64,000 nt of DNA, taken from an uncultured Phascolarctobacterium sp. (GTDB lineage Bacteria > Bacillota > Negativicutes > Acidaminococcales > Acidaminococcaceae). The notes under the pieces were generated by a model. The model was given only the letters and a program-made list of their open reading frames with translations, was not told the origin of the DNA and made no database searches. A program made the translations under genes and the position numbers. Each line of letters starts with the position of its first letter. The first letter of the stretch is position 1. Where the stretch lies: contig NZ_CALDXR010000043.1 of NCBI RefSeq assembly GCF_937920985.1, positions 59,135 to 123,134 of the forward strand. Direction: 5' to 3'. Below are positions 56,213 through 63,923 of the stretch, piece after piece.

Positions 56213-56550
56213 AGAATACTATGCAATATAAAGGCTATGTCGGGTCTGTGGAATTTTCGGAGGAGGATGGACTTTTTTTCGGTAAGGTTTTAGGTATACG
56301 TTCTGTAATTTCCTATGACGGTAAAAATGCACAGGAATTAGTAGAGGATTTTCATGGAGCGATAGATGATTATTTAGCTATGTGTGCTGCCGAAGGTATT
56401 ACACCGGAAAAGGCGTATAAGGGAAGCTTTAATGTGCGTATTCCCGCTGAGATGCATAAGCAGGCGGCGATTTGCGCTTTACAGAAGAACATTTCCCTGA
56501 ATAAAATTGTGGAGCAGGCGCTGCAGCGCTTTTTGCTGACGGAAAATTAG
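56209..56550 (+). CDS. hicB: HicB family antitoxin
   Basis: A 113-residue antitoxin starting at GTG 56209 (ATG 56221 is an alternative). N-terminal partial RNase H fold (YKGYVGSVEFSEEDGLFFGKV) that covers HicA, and C-terminal ribbon-helix-helix DNA-binding part (GSFNVRIPAEMHKQAA...SLNKIVEQALQRFL). It should neutralise HicA and repress its own promoter. Confidence 0.92.
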   Translation: MKNTMQYKGYVGSVEFSEEDGLFFGKVLGIRSVISYDGKNAQELVEDFHGAIDDYLAMCAAEGITPEKAYKGSFNVRIPAEMHKQAAICALQKNISLNKIVEQALQRFLLTEN

Positions 56551-56663
56551 GTATTGGAAAAATTTTTTAGATGCATCATAGCAGGCGAGTTGTATTATAT
56601 CATAATAAGAATATAGATATTTGTTGGTTGACGTGTAACTATAATATAATAATGCTTTAAACA

Positions 56664-56700
56664 TTCAGGACTTCGTTTTAAAATAACGAAGTCCTTTTTG
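56664..56700 (+). terminator. Terminator after hicB
   Basis: AGGACTTCGTT and AACGAAGTCCT (11 bp, perfect) around TTAAAAT, followed by TTTTTG. Confidence 0.9.
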
Positions 56701-56706
56701 ATTTAT

Positions 56707-56760
56707 CAGGTGCTGTAAGCACCTGCAAGTCAAAAGTACTCGATGTACTTTTGCTTGACG
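56707..56760 (+). repeat. Two adjoining hairpins upstream of the poly-G promoter
   Basis: CAGGTGCT/AGCACCTG, then CAAGTCAAAAGTAC with GTACTTTTGCTTGAC. The right arm of the second contains the -35 (TTGACG) of the next promoter. A related GTACT/AGTAC hairpin lies at the window's end (about 63965-63990), so this could be a dispersed repeat. Confidence 0.5.
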
Positions 56761-56783
56761 GGGGGGGGACAACATGCTATAAT
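56755..56783 (+). promoter_or_regulatory. Promoter with poly-G spacer (predicted phase-variable) for the B12-riboswitch operon
   Basis: TTGACG (56755-56760), a spacer of 17 bases and TATAAT (56778-56783). The spacer begins with eight G directly after the final G of the -35, making a G9 tract (56760-56768). Loss or gain of one G changes the spacer to 16 or 18, which should change promoter strength. It points at the cobalamin riboswitch leader and TonB-dependent receptor. Confidence 0.65.
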
Positions 56784-56954
56784 TCTACTTGTGAATAATT
56801 ACGTAATTAAACTTATTGTAAAATAAGGAAAAAAGCAAATATATACAAGCAATAATTTAGAGAGCTTTATATCTAAGCAACATCATCTGCAAAAGAACAG
56901 AAAATTATTGGTTGGAAAAATTGAAACACAATGTTAAACAAGAGAATACAATCG

Positions 56955-57190
56955 TATCAGGTGTATTTATACTTAATAGGTAAACAGGTGCAAAACCTGT
57001 GCTGTCCCGCAGCTGTAATGTGGAGCCGGCTTTATAATGTCACTGGGAAACCGGGAAGACAAGGCTGGCGGTGAAGCAGAGCCAGAAGAACTGCCTGATA
57101 TAGAGCCTTTTAAACAACCTGCGATGGACAGTTTGTACTTTTCTAGGGATAAGTGCGTCTTGCCGTCAAAAAATGGCAAGACGCTTTTAT
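56955..57190 (+). ncRNA. Cobalamin riboswitch with downstream terminator
   Basis: Classical element: TAAACAGGTGCAAAACCTGTGC, ATGTCACTGGGAAACCGGGAAG and the B12 box AGCCAGAAGAACTGCC (about 57080), with a GAAGCAGAGCC lead-in. A terminator follows: GCGTCTTGCC (57155-57164) with GGCAAGACGC (57175-57184) and TTTTATTTT. Adenosylcobalamin would promote termination. It controls the genes at 57337 and 57807, consistent with B12 uptake feeding the mutase encoded upstream. Confidence 0.95.
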
Positions 57191-57336
57191 TTTAACTGCA
57201 ATATTTGCATAAAGTATATTTATTATTCTTGCATATTAACATCTGACAAGCGGAACAAGGATAGCTTGGTCAGATGCTTTTATGAAAATAAATATTGTCC
57301 CAGTATGCTCAAGAATTACGAGAGAAAGGAGGAGCT

Positions 57337-57741
57337 ATGAAAAGGATATTTATGCTGCTGACCTTAATTTTGGCGCTGATGTGCCCAGCACTTGCCGGTG
57401 CTGCAGAGGTATCAAGTGACAGAATGATTTTGGACTGGACAACATCCAAGGTATGGGTTAACGGCGGCGAGCTGTGTGTAACAGGCACCTTTGTCAACAA
57501 GCGCAGTGATTTGACTATCACCAAGCTGAACGACTTTATTATGCGTGTGACCTACACAGATAAAAATGGCGAGCAGAAGCAGTTTACCGGCAGACCGGTA
57601 AAGTTTCCGCTGTGCAAGATTCCTGCCAATGGTTCACGTAAGCTGAACTTTAACTTTGGCAAATTTGCTGACGAAAGCGTTGGTAGCTGGGTAACGGCGC
57701 AGACCTATACGTTTACGTATATTAACGGTGCGCGGTTCTGA
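57337..57741 (+). CDS. Small exported protein of the B12 operon, unknown function
   Basis: A 134-residue protein; ATG 57337 sits behind AGGAGG. It has a clear signal peptide (KRIFMLLTLILALMCPALAGAAE) with likely cleavage after AGA-A. The remainder alternates in a beta-sandwich-like pattern (DRMILDWTTSKVWVNGGELCVTGTF; FTYINGARF). It lies between the cobalamin riboswitch and the receptor, 65 bp before the latter. I do not recognise it; a periplasmic accessory protein of uptake is one idea. Confidence 0.65.
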   Translation: MKRIFMLLTLILALMCPALAGAAEVSSDRMILDWTTSKVWVNGGELCVTGTFVNKRSDLTITKLNDFIMRVTYTDKNGEQKQFTGRPVKFPLCKIPANGSRKLNFNFGKFADESVGSWVTAQTYTFTYINGARF

Positions 57742-57806
57742 TAATGTTTTTGATGAGTATTAGGCGTTGAGTTTGCAAGAAACTCAAATTTTACAGAAAG
57801 AAGTGT

Positions 57807-60128
57807 ATGAGTAACATGAAGAGAAGATATACAGCTGCGGCTGCTATGATGATGGTACTGGGCCTGTGCGCAAGCGCAAGCGCAGCATTTGACGAAAACC
57901 TGAACGATTATACCTTGGATACAATTGTAGTAGAGGCTGACGCAGTAAAAAACAAGTTCGGCGATACTATTACCGAGCAGTCCTACTATCGTACCGGTGG
58001 TGACGTTAAGGTTATTACTCGTGAAGAAATCGAAAAACGTCATTATACTGATGTAAGTGAAGCTATTAAGCGTATTCCCGGCGTTACCTTCCAAAACTCT
58101 GGCTATCGTGGCGGTGAATATGGCTACAGCTTCTTTAATAATAGCATGTCTATTAATGGCGATAGTCGTGTAGTTATTTTGGTTGATGGTCGTCGTGTAG
58201 ATAACTCTGTTAGTACTAAATTTGGCTCTGGAAGTGCAAATGCAACCAAGACGATGGCAGATTTAAATGCTATTGTAAACATTGAAACCATTGATAAAAT
58301 TGAGGTTATCAAAGGACCTGGCGCTTCTGTATATGGTACTGACGCAACTGGTGGTGTAATCAATATCATTACTCGTAAAGGTGGTACTGAGAATCATGGT
58401 TCTATAGATTTACAAACAGGTTCTTGGCATAAACATGTTTATAATTTGACGTATTCTGGTGCTGCAGGAGAAGATAAGTCTTGGCGTTACTTTATTTCTG
58501 CTAGCCGTAATATGGCACAAGATAGCAAGTACAAGGATGCTGTTTCTGGCGGTAATCGTACCTATTTGAATACTAGATATAAAGAAGAAAGTACTAATAT
58601 TCGTGTAGATAAAGACTTTAATGAAAAACAAAATTTAAAAATCAGTTATAATCACCAAAATGGTGTAGATCATTATCCTATTCTTGCTCCTAATTATGAT
58701 TATTGGAGCGAAGCTGGTTGGAAAGATATGTATGATAAGTATTATGGTGGTGTAACAACTAAGGATAATCCGGCATATAGAAACTTTTTTATGCTCGATG
58801 CTCTGAGCAATTCTTATAATGCTTATCGTAAAAATGATATTGATATCAGCTATACTTTTGATAAAGAGAATGGTATGGAAAGCTTTATCAGAGTATATCA
58901 ACAAAAGCATCATTATGATGGTTTAGACCATTATCCTCAGTGGATTCAACCGGATGGTAATCGTGTCCCGTTCCCAGGTGGCCCAGATTGGGAAAAATTC
59001 TTTAACAGCAATTTTAAATGGCAGTCTGATAAAGATTTTACTAAAGTGAGTCATTATCTGGACGAAAATAAAGGTGTTCAATTCCAATATGCAAAAGCAG
59101 TTGGTGTAAATGACTTGATTTTTGGATTAACTTATGATAAATCTGAATCATCTAGTAATGAACCTGTAAGAAATAGTGATGCACGTACTACTAGCAGTGT
59201 TAAACGCGATAGCATTATGGGTTTTGTTCAGGATAAAATTCATGTTAACGACAAATGGGATTTGACACCTTCTGTTAGATATTTGCATATGAGCAGCTAT
59301 GAGAATACAAATGAAAATGGCAAAACTTCTGAAGTAGCTGATAGTGACATTAGTACTGTAACTCCTAGCATTAATACACAGTATGCTTTTGATGATACAA
59401 CGAGTGCTTATTTTGGTTGGTCGAAAGTTTATAGACCTGTAAAAGCAAGTGACCTTACTAAAGCTGATAAGTATCTTTTTAATGGTCAGAGATTGGAAGA
59501 CGAGAAAGGTAATGCTTTTACCATTGGTTTCAAAAAGGATCTTTCTGATAAAACAAGTGTTGCTGTACACTATGATTATACCGATATGAGCAATGCAGTT
59601 ACGCAGTATCGTGTTTTTATAGCATCTGAGAACGATTATAAGCAAAAATTTATTAATGCTAAAGAGAAAAAGAAATCTTTCAATTTAACTGCTGATCATA
59701 CATTTGATGATCATTGGAATTTAAGCCTTGGCTATTCTCATCTTAAGGATGAATGGAGTGCAAAAAATGGCATGACATTTGATCCTGATTTAAACTGGAG
59801 TGGTACAACTAATGTTAATACAATGATTAACAAATATAGACCAACTAACCATTATACAGCTAATTTGTCTTATGAAAATGATAGCTTCTATGCTGCATTG
59901 TTAGCTAACTATTTTACTGGATGTGATAGAACTGTATTTACTGATAGTCGTTTTATGGTTTTTGATTTAAGCTTAAACTATGCAGTAAACAAGGATTTAA
60001 CTACATACCTTACAGTAAACAATTTAACTAATACTGCGTATGAGAATGCAGCATCATATGTATATGGTCCTGGCGCTGCTCCGCAAGCTGGCCGCTGCAT
60101 TATGGTTGGTATGAAATACAGCTTCTAA
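57807..60128 (+). CDS. TonB-dependent outer-membrane receptor (probable cobalamin receptor)
   Basis: A 773-residue receptor (ATG 57807; ATG 57816 equally possible). Signal peptide ends near ASASA; TonB box as DTIVVEA; plug domain ISREE-type (VITREEIEKRHYTDVSEAIKR, INGDSRVVILVDGRRVDN, IEVIKGPGASVYGTDATGG); long beta-barrel with C-terminal ...MKYSF, ending in Phe as outer-membrane proteins do. This proves an outer membrane. Position after the cobalamin riboswitch suggests BtuB-like B12 uptake. DNA for the barrel is markedly more AT-rich than the start. Confidence 0.9.
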   Translation: MSNMKRRYTAAAAMMMVLGLCASASAAFDENLNDYTLDTIVVEADAVKNKFGDTITEQSYYRTGGDVKVITREEIEKRHYTDVSEAIKRIPGVTFQNSGYRGGEYGYSFFNNSMSINGDSRVVILVDGRRVDNSVSTKFGSGSANATKTMADLNAIVNIETIDKIEVIKGPGASVYGTDATGGVINIITRKGGTENHGSIDLQTGSWHKHVYNLTYSGAAGEDKSWRYFISASRNMAQDSKYKDAVSGGNRTYLNTRYKEESTNIRVDKDFNEKQNLKISYNHQNGVDHYPILAPNYDYWSEAGWKDMYDKYYGGVTTKDNPAYRNFFMLDALSNSYNAYRKNDIDISYTFDKENGMESFIRVYQQKHHYDGLDHYPQWIQPDGNRVPFPGGPDWEKFFNSNFKWQSDKDFTKVSHYLDENKGVQFQYAKAVGVNDLIFGLTYDKSESSSNEPVRNSDARTTSSVKRDSIMGFVQDKIHVNDKWDLTPSVRYLHMSSYENTNENGKTSEVADSDISTVTPSINTQYAFDDTTSAYFGWSKVYRPVKASDLTKADKYLFNGQRLEDEKGNAFTIGFKKDLSDKTSVAVHYDYTDMSNAVTQYRVFIASENDYKQKFINAKEKKKSFNLTADHTFDDHWNLSLGYSHLKDEWSAKNGMTFDPDLNWSGTTNVNTMINKYRPTNHYTANLSYENDSFYAALLANYFTGCDRTVFTDSRFMVFDLSLNYAVNKDLTTYLTVNNLTNTAYENAASYVYGPGAAPQAGRCIMVGMKYSF

Positions 60129-60182
60129 CCCCTTAACTAAATAACACTATTTAAAGTTTATCATACTCCATCTCACTCAGGT

Positions 60183-60218
60183 AAAGCACTACTGCTATTT
60201 TTAGTGGTAGTGCTTTGC
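60183..60218 (+). terminator. Terminator-like hairpin after the receptor gene
   Basis: AAAGCACTAC (60183-60192) and GTGGTAGTGCTTT pair around TGCTATTTTTA. The T-run is short, so termination may be incomplete. Confidence 0.6.
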
Positions 60219-60222
60219 TACA

Positions 60223-60265
60223 AAAAAAGCATTATGCTAACAGTTTATGAGTTAACATAATGCTA
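60223..60265 (-). terminator. Terminator of the CptN-like toxin gene
   Basis: AGCATTATGCTAAC and GTTAACATAATGCT flank a short loop; on the minus strand the hairpin is followed by TTTTTTTG, right after the toxin stop codon. Confidence 0.85.
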
Positions 60266-60269
60266 AATA

Positions 60270-60755
60270 TTATTCTAGTTCTTGTAGAAGATAGTTTTTT
60301 ATATCGGTTATGTGTTGACGGAAGTAATTTTTGTTTACAGCTTCATAAGAGAGAATGCGTTTTAATTTTCTTTCTAACTCAGCTATGAGATGCTTATTTT
60401 TTATAATGTAGATTTGTGAATTATAGCCTAAATATTCACGAGCAATATACTTATCAGTTATAGGAATAACATCGCTAATGAAAAAAATAGATTTTGTCGT
60501 TGTTTTGCCTAAATGGTAAAAACAGGAACGGATGTGTCTGGTGTCAGATTCAAGATAACTCATAATTCTTGCCTTGGCTTTTTCATCTCTGTGCTTCCAA
60601 TTACCAACGGGAATTGCCCAATACAAATTAGGATTTTCTTTTGCTGGCAATAAACAGACTATAGGGCGTTCTTTGGCATCATTCCATTGGCCACCTAATT
60701 TTCTTATTAGTTCATAGAGAGCTGCATCTCCAAAATACATTCCGTTTTTAAACAT
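60270..60755 (-). CDS. CptN/ToxN-family endoribonuclease toxin (type III toxin-antitoxin)
   Basis: A 161-residue protein matching the CptIN/ToxN/AbiQ pattern. Segments: YWAIPVGNWKHRDEKAKARI, then SCFYHLGKTTTKSIFFISDV, then IPITDKYI and a C-terminal KRILSYEAVNKNYFRQHITD. These toxins cut RNA within A-rich sites and are held by a repeat RNA. The upstream array of three 39-base repeats, a terminator between array and gene, and GGAG 7 bases before the ATG reproduce the type III layout. I cannot assign the catalytic residue with certainty. It may act as anti-phage abortive infection. Confidence 0.82.
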   Translation of the reverse strand: MFKNGMYFGDAALYELIRKLGGQWNDAKERPIVCLLPAKENPNLYWAIPVGNWKHRDEKAKARIMSYLESDTRHIRSCFYHLGKTTTKSIFFISDVIPITDKYIAREYLGYNSQIYIIKNKHLIAELERKLKRILSYEAVNKNYFRQHITDIKNYLLQELE

Positions 60756-60768
60756 TAAATTTCTCCAT

Positions 60769-60804
60769 AAATAGCAAAAGCTCCTTTATGGAGCTTTGCT
60801 ATTT
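60769..60804 (-). terminator. Attenuating terminator between RNA antitoxin and toxin
   Basis: AAATAGCAAAGCTCC and GGAGCTTTTGCTATTT pair over about 15 bp with one bulged T. As in known type III systems it would let only a little transcription pass into the toxin gene. Confidence 0.8.
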
Positions 60805-60916
60805 CTACGATGTTTTGGCGCACATCGTGAAGCGTAATTGTAACTACAATGTTAATCCGTACATTGTGAAACGTAATTGTATCATTACGATGTTCTGCGC
60901 ACATCGTGAGGCGTTC
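60800..60916 (-). ncRNA. Type III RNA antitoxin: three tandem 39-nt repeats
   Basis: Read on the minus strand, units at 60916-60878, 60877-60839 and 60838-60800 are 39 bases each and share ACG-TTCAC-ATGT-ACAT-GTA positions. Each folds into a 7-bp hairpin: ACGATGT/ACATCGT in units 1 and 3, ACAATGT/ACATTGT in unit 2, a compensatory G-C to A-T change. This is expected for pseudoknotted ToxI/CptI-type repeats bound by the toxin. No spacers, so not CRISPR. Confidence 0.85.
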
Positions 60917-60940
60917 GATATATATAATATCTTCACTTAT

Positions 60941-60969
60941 ATTCTATAAGAAAAAAACTTAAATGTCAA
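60941..60969 (-). promoter_or_regulatory. Promoter of the CptIN-like system
   Basis: On the minus strand: TTGACA (60969-60964), 17-base spacer, TAGAAT (60946-60941). It would start transcription about 20 bases before the first repeat. Confidence 0.85.
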
Positions 60970-60981
60970 GTAGATGATTTG

Positions 60982-61009
60982 TTGATGCACTTTAATAATT
61001 AGTTATAGA
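60982..61009 (+). promoter_or_regulatory. Candidate promoter of the ABC importer operon
   Basis: TTGATG (60982-60987), 16-base spacer, TATAGA (61004-61009), diverging from the toxin-antitoxin promoter. Moderate match only. Confidence 0.4.
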
Positions 61010-61042
61010 TTTCTTGATGAATTAAAGGAAAGGGGATAGTTT

Positions 61043-62092
61043 ATGCAAAAATGTGTCGCAATTATTACATTACTTATTTTAGGGTTAGCACTCACCGGCT
61101 GCGAACGCAACATCCTTACCCTGCCGGTAAAGGAAAACCCGGAAGCGTTGCTGCGCTTTAACCAACCGGTAGAATATGCCTATAATCCTGCGCATTATCC
61201 CGTAACGATTGAAAACTTTAATACGCAGGGAGAACCAGAACAACAAACCTTCACCAAGCCGCCGCAGCGAGTGGTGGCAGTATGGCAAAATAGCATTGAA
61301 ACACTGCTGGCTTTGGGTGTGGGCGACCGCATTATTGCCGGTAACGGCGTGCCGGACAAAAAGTTTTTCCGCAAGGAATATCAGGAGCAGTACAGCAAAA
61401 TACCTTATACCGGACTACAGCTTTTAGACCTGGAAACAACCATGATGCTGAAACCGGATTTGCTTGTCGGCTGGCATTCTACCTTTGGTCCCAAGGTGTT
61501 GCGTACAACCGATTTTTGGCATAAGCGAGGAGTTAATACCTTTATCGCACGCTCGTCTATAGGTGACGGAAAACCGCGTACTCTGCAAAATGAATATAAG
61601 GATATTCTTGATTTAGGTAAAATCTTTGATAAAAATGAAAGGGCGCAGCAGCTTGTCGGACAAATGCAGCAGGAGGTTAATTTTGCCATCAGTCAGACTG
61701 CCAGTTATAAAAAGCGCCCGCGGGTTCTGGTGTTGGAATTTTTAGGCAAGGAGCCGACGGTTTATGGTGAAAAATCACTGGCAGGCAATATCGTCAAAGA
61801 GCTGCACGGCGAATTGCTGGCAGAAAAGCAGCGTTCTATTGGCTTCGAACAGGTCGTGGAGCTTGACCCGGATGTTATCTTTGTGGTTGTGATTGAATCG
61901 CATTACGGACATGAGCAGGATATGGTTGACCGTGTTACAAAACACAAGGCACTAAAAAATTTACGCTGCGTGCAGCAGGGACGTGTGATTCCCTTACCGT
62001 TTTACGGTATTTACAGCTCAGGCGTGCGTACCTATGATGGCATAAAAATTATTGCGGCCGGAATGTATCCGGATTTGTATAAGGAGAAATAA
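61043..62092 (+). CDS. ABC importer substrate-binding lipoprotein (BtuF/FecB-like)
   Basis: A 349-residue lipoprotein: signal peptide with lipobox LTGC at the start (KCVAIITLLILGLALTGCER). The helical-backbone (class III) binding fold is recognisable by PQRVVAVWQNSIETLLALGVGDRIIAG and LDLETTMMLKPDLLVGWHS. This fold binds cobalamin, siderophores or haem. Operon with a permease and ATPase. Cobalamin is favoured by the adjacent riboswitch-linked receptor, but iron compounds cannot be excluded. Confidence 0.85.
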   Translation: MQKCVAIITLLILGLALTGCERNILTLPVKENPEALLRFNQPVEYAYNPAHYPVTIENFNTQGEPEQQTFTKPPQRVVAVWQNSIETLLALGVGDRIIAGNGVPDKKFFRKEYQEQYSKIPYTGLQLLDLETTMMLKPDLLVGWHSTFGPKVLRTTDFWHKRGVNTFIARSSIGDGKPRTLQNEYKDILDLGKIFDKNERAQQLVGQMQQEVNFAISQTASYKKRPRVLVLEFLGKEPTVYGEKSLAGNIVKELHGELLAEKQRSIGFEQVVELDPDVIFVVVIESHYGHEQDMVDRVTKHKALKNLRCVQQGRVIPLPFYGIYSSGVRTYDGIKIIAAGMYPDLYKEK

Positions 62093-62094
62093 TT

Positions 62095-63150
62095 ATGGTT
62101 GATTTTTTGAAGAAGCAGGGGTACCTGTTCATCTGCCTGGGATTGCTTGCTTTGCTGGTAATTGCCTTGTTTTGGGCGTTGTCCATTGGTACAGTTAAGC
62201 TGCCGTTGGTAAATATTTATAATACGGTTATAGAGCAGCTGTTTAGCGGACAGCCTATTGAAGGTGTTGACCGCGGACCGGTGCATGATATTGTCTGGCT
62301 GCTGCGTTTGCCGCGTCTGGTGCTGGCTGCCTTAGTAGGCATGGGGCTTTCGGTCTGCGGCGTTATCATGCAGGCTGTAGTAAAAAACCCCTTGGCTGAC
62401 CCATATATACTGGGTATTTCCTCCGGCGCTTCGCTGGGTGCGACGGCAGCGATTCTGCTCGGTATCGGCGTAGCGTTGGGGGAAAACTTTGTCGGTATAG
62501 CGGCCTTTATCGGTGCCTTTGCCATGTCGCTGGGCGTACTGTTTATCTCTAACCTGGGTGGTCGCAGCAATTCTGTAAAGCTGCTTTTGGCAGGCATGGC
62601 GCTGAGCGCAGTCTGCGGTGCGTTTTCCAGCTTTATCGTTTACTTTGCCAATAATAAAGAGGGCATGCAGACTATTGCCTACTGGATGATGGGCAGCTTT
62701 GCCGGTGCCAAGTGGGAAACACTGGCAGTCATCGGACCAATCGTAGTGTTGGCAGTAATGTTCTTCTGGACGCAGAGCCGTATGCTCAACCTGATGCTGC
62801 TTGGTGATGAATCTGCTTTGACCTTGGGCACTGATTTGCATATTTACAGACAGATTTATCTGCTTGTAAGCTCTCTTATCGTCGGCTTTGTAGTATATGC
62901 TGCAGGTATGGTTGGCTTTGTCGGCCTTGTAGTACCGCACGTTATCCGTATGCTGGTGGGTACCGACCATAAAAAGCTTATACCTGTCAGTGCTTTGACC
63001 GGTGCGGTATTTTTGGTAATCGCCGACGGCCTGTGCCGTGTAATTATTCCGCGCACGGAGCTGCCGATTGGTATTTTGATATCCTTAATCGGCGCGCCCT
63101 GCTTCGTTTACCTGATGATTAAGAAAACCTATGGCTTTGGAGGTAACTGA
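62095..63150 (+). CDS. ABC importer permease (BtuC/FecCD family)
   Basis: A 351-residue membrane protein with about ten hydrophobic segments typical of FecCD/BtuC permeases. The hallmarks LRLPRLVLAALVGMGLSVCGVIMQAVVKNPLADPYILGISSG, at about residues 65-105, are partly visible as RLPRLVLAALVGMGLS and NPLADPYILGISSGASLG; GLVVPHVIRMLVG is near the C-terminus. It starts 2 bp after the binding protein. Confidence 0.93.
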   Translation: MVDFLKKQGYLFICLGLLALLVIALFWALSIGTVKLPLVNIYNTVIEQLFSGQPIEGVDRGPVHDIVWLLRLPRLVLAALVGMGLSVCGVIMQAVVKNPLADPYILGISSGASLGATAAILLGIGVALGENFVGIAAFIGAFAMSLGVLFISNLGGRSNSVKLLLAGMALSAVCGAFSSFIVYFANNKEGMQTIAYWMMGSFAGAKWETLAVIGPIVVLAVMFFWTQSRMLNLMLLGDESALTLGTDLHIYRQIYLLVSSLIVGFVVYAAGMVGFVGLVVPHVIRMLVGTDHKKLIPVSALTGAVFLVIADGLCRVIIPRTELPIGILISLIGAPCFVYLMIKKTYGFGGN

Positions 63151-63152
63151 TA

Positions 63153-63923
63153 ATGGAGATTTTAGCAGAAGCAGTAAAAATGGCCTTCGGACCAAAGGAA
63201 ATTCTTAAGGGAATAGATTTCAGCCTGCATAATAAGGAATTTGTGGGCATTATCGGGCCTAACGGTAGTGGTAAAAGTACCTTTCTGAAATGTGTTTACC
63301 GTGTGCAGAAGCCTACAGATGGTAAAATTACCTTTAACGGAACGCCGTTGGACGAGCTATCCTACCGTGAATCGGCGTTGCAGCTGGCGGTAGTAGCACA
63401 GCATAATGTTTACAGCTTTGATTTTTCGGTGCTGGAGGTTGTGCTGATGGGACGTTCGCCGCACAAGAAAATGCTGGAGCGTGATAATCTTAAGGATTAC
63501 CAGATTGCGCGTAAAGCGTTGGCGACTGTAGGTCTTGCGGACTTTGAAGAACGCAGCTTTGCTACCTTGAGCGGCGGCGAGCAGCAGCGCGTAATTTTGG
63601 CGCGGGCGCTGACGCAGCAGACGGAATGCTTGGTGCTGGACGAGCCGACGAACCATCTGGATATCAAGTACCAGCTGCAGATTATGGATATTGTAAAATC
63701 TCTTGATTTGACTGTTGTGGCAGCAGTGCATGATCTGAATATCGCTGCTATGTACTGCGACCGTCTGGTTGCGATTAAGGACGGACAGATTGTAGGCATG
63801 GGAACTCCGCGTGAGCTGCTGACGGAAAAATTTATTTATGATATGTATGAGGTGCGCTGCAGAGTGGATGAGGACGCCTCCGGAAGAATTAATATTGTGT
63901 ATCTGCCACAACATTGGATGTAG
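63153..63923 (+). CDS. ABC importer ATPase (BtuD/FecE family)
   Basis: A 256-residue ATPase: Walker A GPNGSGKST (residues 35-43), signature TLSGGEQQRVILA, Walker B CLVLDEPTNHLDI, H-switch AAVHDLNIA. Completes the cobalamin/iron-compound importer with the two genes before it. Confidence 0.95.
   Translation: MEILAEAVKMAFGPKEILKGIDFSLHNKEFVGIIGPNGSGKSTFLKCVYRVQKPTDGKITFNGTPLDELSYRESALQLAVVAQHNVYSFDFSVLEVVLMGRSPHKKMLERDNLKDYQIARKALATVGLADFEERSFATLSGGEQQRVILARALTQQTECLVLDEPTNHLDIKYQLQIMDIVKSLDLTVVAAVHDLNIAAMYCDRLVAIKDGQIVGMGTPRELLTEKFIYDMYEVRCRVDEDASGRINIVYLPQHWM

Noticed and set aside
60800..60916. Possible CRISPR array
   Set aside because: Repeats are directly adjacent without unique spacers, and a ToxN-like toxin follows; type III antitoxin fits better.
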